DNA of 64,000 bases from contig NZ_JAAOIW010000005.1 of assembly GCF_011440305.1 (NCBI RefSeq), positions 62,001 through 126,000 on the forward strand. The letters are read 5' to 3'. How positions within the stretch are numbered: the stretch's first letter is position 1; each line of letters starts with the position of its first letter. The stretch comes from Paenibacillus agricola. Lineage in GTDB: Bacteria > Bacillota > Bacilli > Paenibacillales > NBRC-103111. The position numbers and the translations under genes were made by a program. The notes beneath the pieces were generated by a model that made no database searches, was not told the origin of the DNA, and was given only the letters and a program-made list of their open reading frames with translations. Of the stretch, positions 1 through 8,288 are shown piece after piece.

Positions 1-2339
1 TCGCGTAGATGTTCGAACGCCGTCTCAACCATCCGTTTGAAGCCCGGAAGGATCTCGTCAAACTTGCGGTAAGCGTTCAGCGCTTGAGCTTCGCTGATTC
101 CGAACGGTTGGACCGCTTTATAAAACTGGCCGAACGCCTGCCCGTAGCCTTCCGCGAGAAATAGCTGCTTCATAAGCTTCCGATATGGCGGAAACTCCGG
201 ATGTTCCTTTGCGTAATCGTCCGTACAGTGCTCCTTTGGAACATCGAATAGTATCGCGGCAAATTCGATATACGGATCGAGTCCCATACGGAACATTTCC
301 GCGAATATATCGTCGTCAAACTCGACCGCCATGATATGCGCTTGAAGACGTGGCTCAATGGACGAAAGATCGCTTCCGAGGAATATGCGTCCTGGCGGCG
401 GCGTGAACGTCATCCGAACACGCTTGCCCTCCTTCGTACGTGACGGTATGTTCTGAACATTCGTTCCCTTGCTTACGGATTTTTCCGGAGCATCGATTAA
501 CGCCCGCATTGCCGCGAGGTAATTCTCATCCGTAATCACCGCCGGCCGTGTATCATTCGGCTTCCCTTTATATCCCTTCGACGAATATCGTCCGGTACTC
601 ACCGTATCGAGCTCCGTATGAAGCCGTCCGTCAACGTCAAGCGCTAACGGTATCTTATCGACGTACGTACCGAGCAGCTTTTCGTACATGGATACGGCAG
701 CTAACGGCTGCAACGATTCCTCCGCCTCGTAATAGCGTTCGAGTACGTCCTTCGATACGGCGCGCGTCCGTGACTTATCCTTCGCGATTTCCTTAGTACG
801 GTCTTTGACTCCGAGGTAATCGTAAATTAAATACCGCAGATGGTTATCGTTAGTAAATTCGAACGCCTCGACGTAGGCTGGCGCATTATCCGCAATCGGT
901 TCCGGTAACGCAGCGAGATCCGTTTCGTAACGCTTCAGCGCTTCGGTTTCGGAGGAGTACGATTTAAGATGCGTCTTGCCGGCGGCTGCTAGTTCCGCAA
1001 TCTTCGCATGTTTCCCTGCGATTTGCGTACGTAATCGTTCCGCCTTCTTACGCTGCGATTCGCACCAGTGCTCGATTTTCGTAGCGCTGACAACGCGGTC
1101 CATTCTACGCAGGAAGTCCGCCTCGTCTACGCCGTACGCCTTGATTACGTTAGCCTGCGATTCTACAAGCTTCGAGCGGAACTCAACGCCTAATCTCGCC
1201 AATGCGTCCAAATCGATAACGAAGCCGGTCCGTTCGATATTAACGTTTATCTCCGTTAGATATTGGCGTATCTCGAAGAACGGAACATGCAGATTGTCCG
1301 TAGATACCATGTTATCGATTTGCCAACGCGTAAGCGCCCAGCCTTTGAGAACGTCCTTAATCGCGTAGATGCCGACGACTTCGATTCCGTAGACCATCGG
1401 CGATCCTTTAAATAAATCCTCGAACGTAAAGTCATCGACGTCGATTCCGATTAGCGTTTTATACTTCGCGATTAACGGTTTCAAGCCGACGCTCTCTTCG
1501 TGCTCATTGAGTAATCGCTGAACGTCCTGCGAGTCGTAACGGATGCCTTGCGGTTTCAAGCCGTCGTTTAACATGATCGATAAATCGTAATTCGCGTTAT
1601 GGAACGATTTGATGTGTTCCGGCAGCGTCATGAAGCGCTCGATCGCGCCGAGCGCATTTGACCGCGTACACTGGCGTTCGCCGGTTAAATGACCGTACGC
1701 AACGTAATATCCTTCGTTAAGAATCGGAAGCCAGACGGAATATCCGCCGCTTAAATCGAGCATCTTATCGAGTCCAGATGTTTCCGTATCCCAAACGGTC
1801 AGCGACATAACGGGCGGTATGGATATCCCGCGCTCCAATAGTTTCCTCCGAATTAGCGTATTGTCAAAGAGTCCGAAGATCTTACGGAACCAGGCGTCCG
1901 TTTGCTGACGGGAAACTTCCTCCCGCAGACGTTGTATCATCCGCGGGAGATCGTTATCGTCCGTTATTACGTAGAAATTGTCCGGCTTCGTGCGCAGCGT
2001 TTCCGCTATTCTTGACTCACGCATCGATTCGGATTTCTCCGCTAGAAGGCGTGTACCAACGCTCAGCACGTCCGCCTTCGTCAATTTAGCTACGCTGACT
2101 ACGCTGCCCGACCGGAATGAATCGTTACCTATTCGACCATTCCGGTAAGCCTCGGTTACTTCCGTATATTGCGTACGTTCCTTATCCGTTAGCGACATCG
2201 CGCCTATTCGGACTAACGCGTCAGCTACGGATTCATTGGCGGCTGCTTTCCGTCCGGCTGCGTCTTTGATACGTTGGCGCGTATCTTCCGACTCATCTAC
2301 GTTGGGACTACGTACGTTTAGCGTTAATTTGACGTCTAT
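1..2339 (-). CDS. Family A DNA polymerase of the prophage, 3' end cut off by the window edge
   Basis: This replicative polymerase has a proofreading exonuclease and a family A polymerase domain, of which 779 codons are visible. Exo motif I (VWDTETSG) lies near residue 181 and Exo II (FHNANYDLS) near 245. Polymerase motif A (SDLSSIEPR) is near 651 and a diverged motif B (RKLMKQLFLAEGYG) near 717, with Ala where the usual NFG has Gly. Motif C lies outside the window. There is no ATG until about codon 53, which has no Shine-Dalgarno. The best start is AUA at 2339, 9 nt after AAGGAG. It is the last visible gene of the replication operon. Family assignment is firm and the start is inferred. Confidence 0.9.
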   Translation of the reverse strand, partial: MDVKLTLNVRSPNVDESEDTRQRIKDAAGRKAAANESVADALVRIGAMSLTDKERTQYTEVTEAYRNGRIGNDSFRSGSVVSVAKLTKADVLSVGTRLLAEKSESMRESRIAETLRTKPDNFYVITDDNDLPRMIQRLREEVSRQQTDAWFRKIFGLFDNTLIRRKLLERGISIPPVMSLTVWDTETSGLDKMLDLSGGYSVWLPILNEGYYVAYGHLTGERQCTRSNALGAIERFMTLPEHIKSFHNANYDLSIMLNDGLKPQGIRYDSQDVQRLLNEHEESVGLKPLIAKYKTLIGIDVDDFTFEDLFKGSPMVYGIEVVGIYAIKDVLKGWALTRWQIDNMVSTDNLHVPFFEIRQYLTEINVNIERTGFVIDLDALARLGVEFRSKLVESQANVIKAYGVDEADFLRRMDRVVSATKIEHWCESQRKKAERLRTQIAGKHAKIAELAAAGKTHLKSYSSETEALKRYETDLAALPEPIADNAPAYVEAFEFTNDNHLRYLIYDYLGVKDRTKEIAKDKSRTRAVSKDVLERYYEAEESLQPLAAVSMYEKLLGTYVDKIPLALDVDGRLHTELDTVSTGRYSSKGYKGKPNDTRPAVITDENYLAAMRALIDAPEKSVSKGTNVQNIPSRTKEGKRVRMTFTPPPGRIFLGSDLSSIEPRLQAHIMAVEFDDDIFAEMFRMGLDPYIEFAAILFDVPKEHCTDDYAKEHPEFPPYRKLMKQLFLAEGYGQAFGQFYKAVQPFGISEAQALNAYRKFDEILPGFKRMVETAFEHLR

Positions 2340-2359
2340 AGATACCGTCTCCTTCCTTC

Positions 2360-3850
2360 TTACTTAGCGCTGAACAACGATTCGACTGGCGCGATGAGCT
2401 CTACTTCAGCGTAACGGGTTCCGCCGCCCTTGTGGCGTACGTCCGGACTGTCCGTTCCGTCCGGAGTAACGACCGTGGTGATTTCGCCGATTTCCAAACT
2501 ACTCCCTAACGGGTTCAATACGCGAACCATGTCGCCCGCCTTTATTTCGCCGACTTTACGTCCGATTGCGGACCACTTCGCGAGTTCAGCGACTTTTAAC
2601 GCAGATTTCTCCGCTTGCTTACGGACAGCTTCGACTTCAGCGGGAGAAACGCGTTCTATCTGCGTAGGCCTGAACCAGTCCCATTCGTTAGTGCCGCTGA
2701 TATCGCGCCCTTTAAACGGAACACTATCGCGATCATCTTCCTCGATGCGTACAATTGCGCCTTTCACTACGTCTTTCTCAGCAGTCAGAACACGCGCATA
2801 CTCGCCGACTTTTAAGCGTTCGGGTTCCGCAGGTTCAGCGGCTATCTTCGCCGGCTCCAATACGACGTATTCGAGATACACAATCAGTCGCTCATTCCCA
2901 CCAATATCTACGCGTAAATCACCTGTTCTATCGCTATCAACACGCTTGACGGTAAACTCCGATCCCTTATCGTACATGTTCATGGACATAGTGGGATTCA
3001 CGATCCGAATACGTTCGCCTACGTTGGCTTTACGTTTGACTTCTACGTAGGAAACTTGCTGCGCGGATACAACCGGAACAAGTACGACGTATCGCGACTC
3101 GCTTATAGCGTTTTCCTTTCCGTTGTTCCACGTAACATCTGGAATACCGTGGCTATCCGTAGTCCGTCCAATATCGCCCGCAACATAACGTCCGTCGCCG
3201 GATGATCCTATCGCTAGGATAACGTCGCCGACCGCTGCCTTCCGTTTCTCCACGTTATAAACCGTTCCACCCAACGTAATCGACTCGGCTGGCGTGATGA
3301 CTGCGTAACACTTATCCGAGAGCCATCCGTTAGCGCGATCCTCTCCGCGAACACGTTCGTTACCCCGGAACAACTCTTGAATAACCGTTGTGCTTCCGAC
3401 TTCGAATGCGTGATGCGTCATATTCGCGATGATAATCACCGTTTCCCCAACGTTAGCCTTACGCGATTCCTTCGTATAAACGGAACCAGCGTGGATGACG
3501 TAGTCGGAAGGTAACGTAGTGGTTAACGAAGTCGGGATTGACGTAGGAGCTGCGGACGGTTCCGTTGGGGATTCGGTTTCGGGGCGCTTGAATACTACGA
3601 AATCCTCGTCTAAGCGCGCCGTATCGTAATTGTCCCCGTCATCGTCCGTAATCTGCGGATCGCCAGCGCTGTCTACGCGGTTAACTTCGTAGTAAGCTCC
3701 ATCCGTCAAATCCGAAGCGCCTTCGTCGTCCGCGATACGGATAATATCGCCTTTAACCGCAGCTTCCTCCGATTGAACATAATTAACGCCATTGTACGAA
3801 ATAGTCGCGATTGCCGGAATAATTACGTTAACGCCGTTTAATTTAGTCAA
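2360..3850 (-). CDS. Phage protein made of repeated SH3/KOW-like modules
   Basis: The protein has 496 residues, with a TTG start 9 nt after GAGGAG. I do not recognise a named family. It holds five or six diverged copies of a module of 70 to 85 residues, each opening with a pattern like KRKANVGERIRI or KRKAAVGDVILAIG and ending in a strand such as YVVLVP or EYVVLEP. Acidic turns and Gly-Asp pairs between strands suggest small beta barrels of the SH3/KOW type in tandem. A low-complexity Pro/Thr/Ser linker follows the first module near residue 90. It lies directly upstream of the polymerase, 20 nt apart, so a role at the replication fork or in binding is possible but unproven. Confidence 0.7.
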   Translation of the reverse strand: MTKLNGVNVIIPAIATISYNGVNYVQSEEAAVKGDIIRIADDEGASDLTDGAYYEVNRVDSAGDPQITDDDGDNYDTARLDEDFVVFKRPETESPTEPSAAPTSIPTSLTTTLPSDYVIHAGSVYTKESRKANVGETVIIIANMTHHAFEVGSTTVIQELFRGNERVRGEDRANGWLSDKCYAVITPAESITLGGTVYNVEKRKAAVGDVILAIGSSGDGRYVAGDIGRTTDSHGIPDVTWNNGKENAISESRYVVLVPVVSAQQVSYVEVKRKANVGERIRIVNPTMSMNMYDKGSEFTVKRVDSDRTGDLRVDIGGNERLIVYLEYVVLEPAKIAAEPAEPERLKVGEYARVLTAEKDVVKGAIVRIEEDDRDSVPFKGRDISGTNEWDWFRPTQIERVSPAEVEAVRKQAEKSALKVAELAKWSAIGRKVGEIKAGDMVRVLNPLGSSLEIGEITTVVTPDGTDSPDVRHKGGGTRYAEVELIAPVESLFSAK

Positions 3851-3907
3851 ATTTGCGTGCTCCTCTCGGCTGCCGCTATAACTTCACGGCTAACACCGCT
3901 GTTACGT

Positions 3908-4123
3908 TTACTCCACATCTCCGTCAATTCCGATTGTTCCGCGTGCTGCGATAAACCTCGCATTAACGTAGTCGCGCTCACAGTCGTCGTGTACGATATC
4001 ACCACCGCTTATAACGGTAATTTCGTCGCCCCATCGGACGTCATCGCGGCATTGTGCGCATTTTGCTACGACCGGCATTTCGCTGTCCGGCGCTTTAAAA
4101 CGGTCTAGTTCGGCGTTACTCAT
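3908..4123 (-). CDS. Small CxxC/HxxC zinc-finger-like phage protein
   Basis: This 71-residue protein of unknown function contains CAQC and, about 25 residues later, HDDC, a plausible four-ligand zinc site. The start chosen (MSNAELDRF) overlaps the stop of the upstream GIY-YIG gene as ATGA, the usual coupling in this operon. A longer reading from 4171 would lie inside the upstream gene. Function cannot be assigned. Confidence 0.6.
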   Translation of the reverse strand: MSNAELDRFKAPDSEMPVVAKCAQCRDDVRWGDEITVISGGDIVHDDCERDYVNARFIAARGTIGIDGDVE

Positions 4124-4944
4124 ATCGCGACTTCCGGTTCGATACGGTCTGGTAAAGTGACATGTGTCCATGACTTACGGTTCTTTATCTGGTACGCTGT
4201 ACAGTGGTTGATCCCGTAATCTTTGGCTATAACGGTTCCTGTTTCGCCCTTTCTGAATCGCAATAATATCTGTACAATATCATCGTCGGTCAGTTTGGTT
4301 CTTGGGCTACTACTCCTAACTCCTGGCACATGTGTCCAAGTCAGTCCTTGGTTAATGCCCGCAATAGCAGAAACGGATACGCCGTATGCTTTGGCGATGT
4401 CCTCTTGAAGTTCCCCTTTTAATATGCGCGCAAGGATATCCTCGACTTTTGTTTCGGTCAATTTAGCGTTCGTCGACCTACTTCCTCGGTTGTCGCGTTT
4501 TTTGTGGGCTTCAGAAAGCTTCTTCCGAGTCTCCTCCGGCATTGGTTTCCCTCTTCTAGCATTAGCGCTTGCTAATAGCGTTTTTTCGGACGGCCTCCGT
4601 CCTTTAGATGCTCGCGACATCTTTCTCTTGGTCTCATCGAAATGTATCCGCCCAGATGATTTTCCAGCGATCGGAAAAATATTATATAGATTATTAGTTT
4701 CCCTATATCTGTCCATCCAAAATTGTTCCCTTTCGTACCTAACTTTAGAGTTAACTTCCTCTATAGAAGTAAACTTAAACTGATCAAGCCCGTAATTATC
4801 GTAATCCGCTTGAAGGAGTCTGTTCCTGTGATTACCCTTCTTAAGCATGTAACGATGCTTAGTCAACCTGCTGCTAGAGTTAACCGTAGACCCTACGTAA
4901 ACTGTGCCATTCGCGACGTTTTCGATGAGATATATAGTTACTAT
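4120..4944 (-). CDS. Free-standing GIY-YIG homing endonuclease with two NUMOD/HTH repeats
   Basis: The predicted protein has 274 residues. The N-terminus reads TIYLIEN, then NGTVYVGST, then NYGLDQFKF, the signature order of GIY-YIG nucleases. The middle is basic with ETKRKMSRASKG, a NUMOD-type DNA-binding segment. Two similar C-terminal HTH repeats each end in SWTHV or TWTHV. The first codon after the upstream stop is AUA (4944), 8 nt after GGAGG. The first TTG, 24 codons in, would delete the GIY motif, so AUA is the favoured start. Such enzymes copy themselves into allelic sites by double-strand break repair. It sits between a PD-(D/E)XK gene and a small gene with no visible intron, so it appears to be a selfish insertion in the operon. 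Confidence 0.85.
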   Translation of the reverse strand: MVTIYLIENVANGTVYVGSTVNSSSRLTKHRYMLKKGNHRNRLLQADYDNYGLDQFKFTSIEEVNSKVRYEREQFWMDRYRETNNLYNIFPIAGKSSGRIHFDETKRKMSRASKGRRPSEKTLLASANARRGKPMPEETRKKLSEAHKKRDNRGSRSTNAKLTETKVEDILARILKGELQEDIAKAYGVSVSAIAGINQGLTWTHVPGVRSSSPRTKLTDDDIVQILLRFRKGETGTVIAKDYGINHCTAYQIKNRKSWTHVTLPDRIEPEVAI

Positions 4945-5367
4945 TTATATCGCCTCCGCGTAAATACTTCGATTTAGAGCAAGTGGGAGTTCTACCCATC
5001 GTTCACTAGCTCGCGCCGCCGAACACCAATACTCTCCCAAAAGCCGATTTTCAAAGATGAATACGCGCGGTACGTTCCCTTCCGCAGCCCATACGCCAAC
5101 AATATAGTCAGCGTCGGACAAGTCGTACGTGGTTCCGTTACCCTTTTTCGCGATAACAACGAGGTCGCCGCCGCGGTCATGGCGTTGCCGAATCGTTTTA
5201 CACTGTATCCGCTTATGCTCGCCGGTCAACGGATCGGTCGCCAGGATATCGTAAGCTTCCGCTGTCTCAGCGCTGTGAACCGTCCAGCCGTTCGCGATTA
5301 AAGCGAGGCGCGCCGCTAATTCCGAATAGACGCCGGTTACTTCCGAGATATGCGCGATATTAACCAC
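4945..5367 (-). CDS. PD-(D/E)XK nuclease-like protein
   Basis: The protein has 140 residues. After a helix (GVYSELAARLALIANGW) it shows YDILA and RIQCK, the D...(Q)xK core of PD-(D/E)XK nucleases of the Holliday-resolvase or intron-endonuclease type. GTG at 5367 is the annotated start, but it lies only 1 nt after AGGAG, so initiation may be a few codons further in. The gene overlaps the end of the preceding small gene by 8 nt and its TAA is followed directly by the AUA of the GIY-YIG gene. The likely role is phage DNA processing or resolution. Family confidence is moderate and substrate unknown. Confidence 0.65.
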   Translation of the reverse strand: MVNIAHISEVTGVYSELAARLALIANGWTVHSAETAEAYDILATDPLTGEHKRIQCKTIRQRHDRGGDLVVIAKKGNGTTYDLSDADYIVGVWAAEGNVPRVFIFENRLLGEYWCSAARASERWVELPLALNRSIYAEAI

Positions 5368-5518
5368 GCTCCTGACGGTAAAACGGCGTAAGATGCGGAG
5401 CCTTGTACGGATTATCTCCGTAACCTGACGCTATGATTACGCGAACCGGCGGTTTCATTCCGCTTCCTCCTGCGTTGGTTTGTTGCGTTGACGGACGTTC
5501 TAACGTTAATGTGTTCAT
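5360..5518 (-). CDS. Small phage protein of unknown function
   Basis: This 52-residue frame opens with ATGA overlapping the upstream stop. An internal ATG at 5458 follows AGGAGG by 7 nt and would give 32 residues beginning MKPPVRVI. The C-terminal part (IIASGYGDNPYKAPHL) looks protein-like and is fixed whichever start is used. No family is recognised. Confidence 0.5.
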   Translation of the reverse strand: MNTLTLERPSTQQTNAGGSGMKPPVRVIIASGYGDNPYKAPHLTPFYRQERG

Positions 5519-5760
5519 TCAGCGTCCTCCTCTTCTGCTTCGCGTCGTTCCGCGGTGAATCCGATAAGCGGTGTAAGATCTGACGGCGGACCCGGCGGTT
5601 TCTCAGCGGTATTTACCGTTACCTTTACGTCAACCTCGTAATCAGCCGGGGCTTGTTCGCGTAAAATCTCGATGAATTTCGCGACATCGTACGCTGCTGA
5701 ACCGAGCTCGGACGCTTTGTTTACGTTGAGTACGATTTTAATACGGCTGTTCCCGTTCAT
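5515..5760 (-). CDS. Small acidic phage protein
   Basis: The protein has 81 residues: a beta strand (IKIVLNVN), an amphipathic helix, a second strand (VDVKVTV), then a Pro-rich linker and an acidic tail (AEEEDAE). It overlaps the next and previous genes by ATGA junctions, so it is part of the coupled small-gene run. No family is recognised. Confidence 0.55.
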   Translation of the reverse strand: MNGNSRIKIVLNVNKASELGSAAYDVAKFIEILREQAPADYEVDVKVTVNTAEKPPGPPSDLTPLIGFTAERREAEEEDAE

Positions 5761-5891
5761 CTAGCGCCTCCTTCCCGCGGAACAATCGCCAGGAATAGCG
5801 CGAAAGCCGCGGATAATACAGTAACGGTAAGATGTCCGTTATAAAGCGCGACTGCGGACAGACTCGCGAATACTCCGCTAGTAAATTTCAT
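5757..5891 (-). CDS. Tiny hydrophobic phage protein, one predicted membrane segment
   Basis: This 44-residue protein has a hydrophobic helix (VTVLSAAFALFLAIV) near residues 27 to 41. Its stop overlaps the next start (ATGA). The start at 5891 is preceded by a GGGAGGCACG ribosome binding site. Function unknown; small membrane proteins of this kind are common in phage early regions. Confidence 0.5.
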   Translation of the reverse strand: MKFTSGVFASLSAVALYNGHLTVTVLSAAFALFLAIVPREGGAR

Positions 5892-5915
5892 ATGCCGCGT
5901 GCCTCCCTTCGTCTC

Positions 5916-6158
5916 CTAACCGCTGATGATGCGCCTGATCCGCAATATGATTCCGCTATTATCGCGGCGCTGACCTTCCGCTGCCATGTGGATCTCCGTC
6001 AAACGGATAATTTCATCGTTGACTTCAGTAATCGTCTCCGATAGCATTTCGTTCTGACGCGTTAATGCTGCGTCGGTTTTCGTGAACGTTGCGAGCGACT
6101 TTAGACTTGCGCGACTTAAGCGGTTAATGCGGGATTGAAACGTTTGGAACATCGCCAT
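5916..6158 (-). CDS. Coiled-coil phage protein
   Basis: The protein has 80 residues and is almost wholly helical, with heptad-like spacing through ALTRQNEMLSETITEVNDEI, suggesting an oligomerising coiled coil. The N-terminus is basic and the C-terminus ends in IRRIISG. No enzymatic motif or family is recognised. It lies between two tiny membrane-type genes. Confidence 0.55.
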   Translation of the reverse strand: MAMFQTFQSRINRLSRASLKSLATFTKTDAALTRQNEMLSETITEVNDEIIRLTEIHMAAEGQRRDNSGIILRIRRIISG

Positions 6159-6194
6159 TAATCGGACACCCCTTCGGATTTAGTTTCATTTAAT

Positions 6195-6281
6195 TTACGT
6201 TAAGATTGCGTAACCAACCGCGGTCCAAAACGCTAGGCACGCGGTCGCTATCGTCAACCATACGGCACCTCTAGCGCTCAT
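6195..6281 (-). CDS. 28-residue hydrophobic peptide
   Basis: This very short frame starts in a TGATG overlap with the stop of the SSB-like gene. It encodes one membrane-type helix (WLTIATACLAFWTAVGYAIL). Translational coupling and clean hydrophobicity support it as real, but it is too short for family recognition. Confidence 0.4.
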   Translation of the reverse strand: MSARGAVWLTIATACLAFWTAVGYAILT

Positions 6282-7096
6282 CAAAATCCGAGGTCAGGCG
6301 TCGGGGCGCTTTCGTCGATCGGAGGAACATCGTCGTCGGACGGTTGACTCGCGTTAGTTTGCGTCGATCCCGCTGAAGCTCCGATACTAAGACCGAGCCG
6401 CGCGATATCGAATCCGGCGATAACGAGATTCTTTGTCTGCTCCGCCTCGTCCGCTACGTACAGGCACGTTTCCAGCGATTCCATATCGAACGGTTTCTCC
6501 GCTAGTTTAGCGAAATTGGCGCGTTCGGCATCCGTCAAGTCTTCGTCGATATCGAGCATCGGCGATAATGAAACGGCGGCATTCGTACCTGCGCCTACTT
6601 TGCTGAGTTCGAACGCGACTTTGCCGAGCTTCTTCGCGTATTTCTCAATCGTAGCTTTAATCTGCGTTTCTTGCTTCGGTGAAAAGTCGATTACGATATC
6701 CTTGCCGGTCGCCAAATCGTAGAATGCACGCAGGTAACGCTTCTTACCTTTGTACAGATACGCTTCATCCGTGATTAGTTTAACGTCCGCCTCGGATGAG
6801 CCGGCTTCCTTCGCGGTTTTAGCGTCCGCATAAAGAGCGTCGGCGGCCTGATCCCATAGCGATGGGTTACTTTCTACGTAGCCTTTAGCGTTACGTACGC
6901 CGGGATTCTTCGGCAGAAACGTGTTGACTTTTCCGAACATGCCGTAACCGTAGTATTCCGCGACATCATTGACGGACTTAACGCCGACTTTAAACGTTGT
7001 GCCGGATTTGAACGATACGATCGGGCTATCTTCGCCACCTCCGTTATCGTTCGTTGCCTGCGCCGCTGCTTCGCCTTTTTTCGTAAATAATGACAA
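6281..7096 (-). CDS. Phage single-stranded DNA-binding protein (predicted)
   Basis: The protein has 271 residues. After a disordered start, a beta-rich aromatic segment (YYGYGMFGKVNTFL, then YLYKGKKRYLRAFYDL) is followed by a helical region. A long Ser/Thr/Asp tail (QPSDDDVPPIDES, ending DLGF) resembles the acidic tail ending in a hydrophobic residue that SSB proteins use to recruit partners. It lies in the replication operon. Upstream are the 31-nt motif at 7266 to 7296 and an 18-bp perfect inverted repeat, so its mRNA probably has a structured leader. I infer SSB from layout and context; a recombination mediator is the alternative. Confidence 0.6.
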   Translation of the reverse strand: MSLFTKKGEAAAQATNDNGGGEDSPIVSFKSGTTFKVGVKSVNDVAEYYGYGMFGKVNTFLPKNPGVRNAKGYVESNPSLWDQAADALYADAKTAKEAGSSEADVKLITDEAYLYKGKKRYLRAFYDLATGKDIVIDFSPKQETQIKATIEKYAKKLGKVAFELSKVGAGTNAAVSLSPMLDIDEDLTDAERANFAKLAEKPFDMESLETCLYVADEAEQTKNLVIAGFDIARLGLSIGASAGSTQTNASQPSDDDVPPIDESAPTPDLGF

Positions 7097-7142
7097 TTCG
7101 CATCACTCCCGTTATATTTTCGTAGCGTAATCTTCTACGCCC

Positions 7143-7212
7143 GCTATCGGATATTAACGTTCCCGACGGAATAGCGCCTCTCCTCGCTAACCGCACGTTA
7201 ATATCCGATAGC
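7143..7212 (-). repeat. 18-bp perfect inverted repeat with 34-nt loop, leader of the SSB-like gene
   Basis: The arms are 7143-7160 and 7195-7212 and match at all 18 positions (GCTATCGGATATTAACGT). On the transcript strand the loop carries a smaller hairpin, AGCG/CGCT, exposing AGGAGAGG. It lies between the 31-nt motif and the start codon at 7096. It could be an mRNA stabiliser, a translation control element or a protein site. Confidence 0.8.
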
Positions 7213-7265
7213 CGACGTCGGAACCGGTTGGCTCCGTGCTGTCCGCTTGTTGTTTCGTTACATAT

Positions 7266-7296
7266 ACTACGTTGCCGTCCGTTTCATTTCCGTACA
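7266..7296 (-). promoter_or_regulatory. 31-nt bipartite motif, copy A, upstream of the SSB-like gene
   Basis: On the minus strand it reads TGTACGG, 12 variable bases, then CGGCAACGTAGT. It is 170 nt before the start at 7096. Three other copies share all 19 fixed positions. Layout suits either a promoter read by a phage sigma factor (CGTA as the -10 core) or an operator. Confidence 0.75.
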
Positions 7297-7312
7297 AATC
7301 CGCGATATCTTT

Positions 7313-7879
7313 TTATACGTAATTCGCGATTCCCTTCGCCAGCGTCGATTTCGTACGCTTGACTTCGAATGCGGCTACGTTGAGCTGCGTGATTTCTGCG
7401 TCAATCTCCGCGATACGATTGGCCATAGATTCCGCTACCGTAATTGACCGTGTCTTCAGCTTCCGCAACTCACATTCGGCGCGCTCGACCGCTAATTCCG
7501 CTTTACGCACGCTGATTGCGTGTAATTCGCGGGCTTCCTTCCGCTGAGCGCCTCTCAATGCTTTGATAAGCACCCTCGTAACATCATCGCTTATTGACTG
7601 CGCAGATGACTCCTGTGGGTATAACGTAATTACAGCGTCCTCGTTAATCGCGACGATAAACGCGGTACGTTTATATGCGAATAGTCTACGCGAAACACCG
7701 TCCTCGCCAATCACGCTCGAATCAATAAGACTAGCGCGACGTACCATGTCCATTACGTACATAGGCGCTTGGCCACGGTCGACTCCGAAATGCTCGACGG
7801 CACGGTCGCAAGCATGTGGGACTACGAATATTTTACCGGTGAAATGCGAGCCTGCTTTCGGGTCAATTGCGATGCTCAT
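7313..7879 (-). CDS. Phage protein with C-terminal coiled coil
   Basis: The protein has 188 residues. The first 100 form an alpha/beta region (GKIFVVPHACDRAVEHFGV, then RRLFAYKRTAFIVAI) of unknown fold. Residues 105 to 175 are a long charged helix with heptads (RKAELAVERAECELRKLKTR). It starts as TAATG against the upstream 60-residue gene. No family is recognised, and no catalytic motif is visible. Confidence 0.55.
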   Translation of the reverse strand: MSIAIDPKAGSHFTGKIFVVPHACDRAVEHFGVDRGQAPMYVMDMVRRASLIDSSVIGEDGVSRRLFAYKRTAFIVAINEDAVITLYPQESSAQSISDDVTRVLIKALRGAQRKEARELHAISVRKAELAVERAECELRKLKTRSITVAESMANRIAEIDAEITQLNVAAFEVKRTKSTLAKGIANYV

Positions 7880-8061
7880 TACGCAATCACCCGCCCCAAA
7901 ATCCGTCCGCCACGGTAGTAATCCGCTACATCCTCGTATTCTTCCGCGCCTCCGTTATATAGTAGGAACGTATCAACTTCGGTTATTTTCTGCGTAAGTA
8001 CGGCCGCTGGAAACCGCGTTGTTTTTCTATTGCGTAATCTATCGTTGAATTGCGTTAACAT
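7879..8061 (-). CDS. Small phage protein of unknown function
   Basis: The 60-residue protein starts at ATG 8061 after GGAGTGTGACGAA. It is first in the block that runs left toward the polymerase. Basic N-terminus (NDRLRNRKTTRF), then EVDTFLLYNGG and a Gly-rich end (YYRGGRILGRVIA). No family is recognised. Confidence 0.5.
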   Translation of the reverse strand: MLTQFNDRLRNRKTTRFPAAVLTQKITEVDTFLLYNGGAEEYEDVADYYRGGRILGRVIA

Positions 8062-8139
8062 TTCGTCACACTCCGTTCACAAATTCGTCAAACTTCGTTA
8101 TATATTTAGTGGAAAATTTTAGGCACATTTGAATAAACG

Positions 8140-8176
8140 TTGACAATCGATTCTTTTTTCAATAGAATAAGAATCG
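8140..8176 (+). promoter_or_regulatory. SigA-type promoter with overlapping operator-like inverted repeat, plus strand
   Basis: TTGACA (8140-8145), 17 nt, TAGAAT (8163-8168). An 8-bp inverted repeat CGATTCTT (8148-8155) and AAGAATCG (8169-8176) brackets the -10 box, typical of a repressor site. It points away from the block that begins at 8061, toward the sigma-like gene, where no plus-strand gene follows closely. Confidence 0.55.
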
Positions 8177-8260
8177 TAGCAAACATAAGTGAGACAATAT
8201 AACATACAGTTTAATACATAAGAAAATGGGTAATACTACGTAATGTTAATTTTTACGCGT

Positions 8261-8288
8261 TTTACAGAAAAGCGCGCTATGTTATAAT
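8261..8288 (+). promoter_or_regulatory. Second plus-strand promoter-like sequence
   Basis: TTTACA (8261-8266), 16 nt, TATAAT (8283-8288). Transcription would run into the 3' end of the minus-strand sigma-like gene and could give an antisense or small RNA. The rest of the 8062-8349 gap shows no gene on either strand. Confidence 0.45.
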
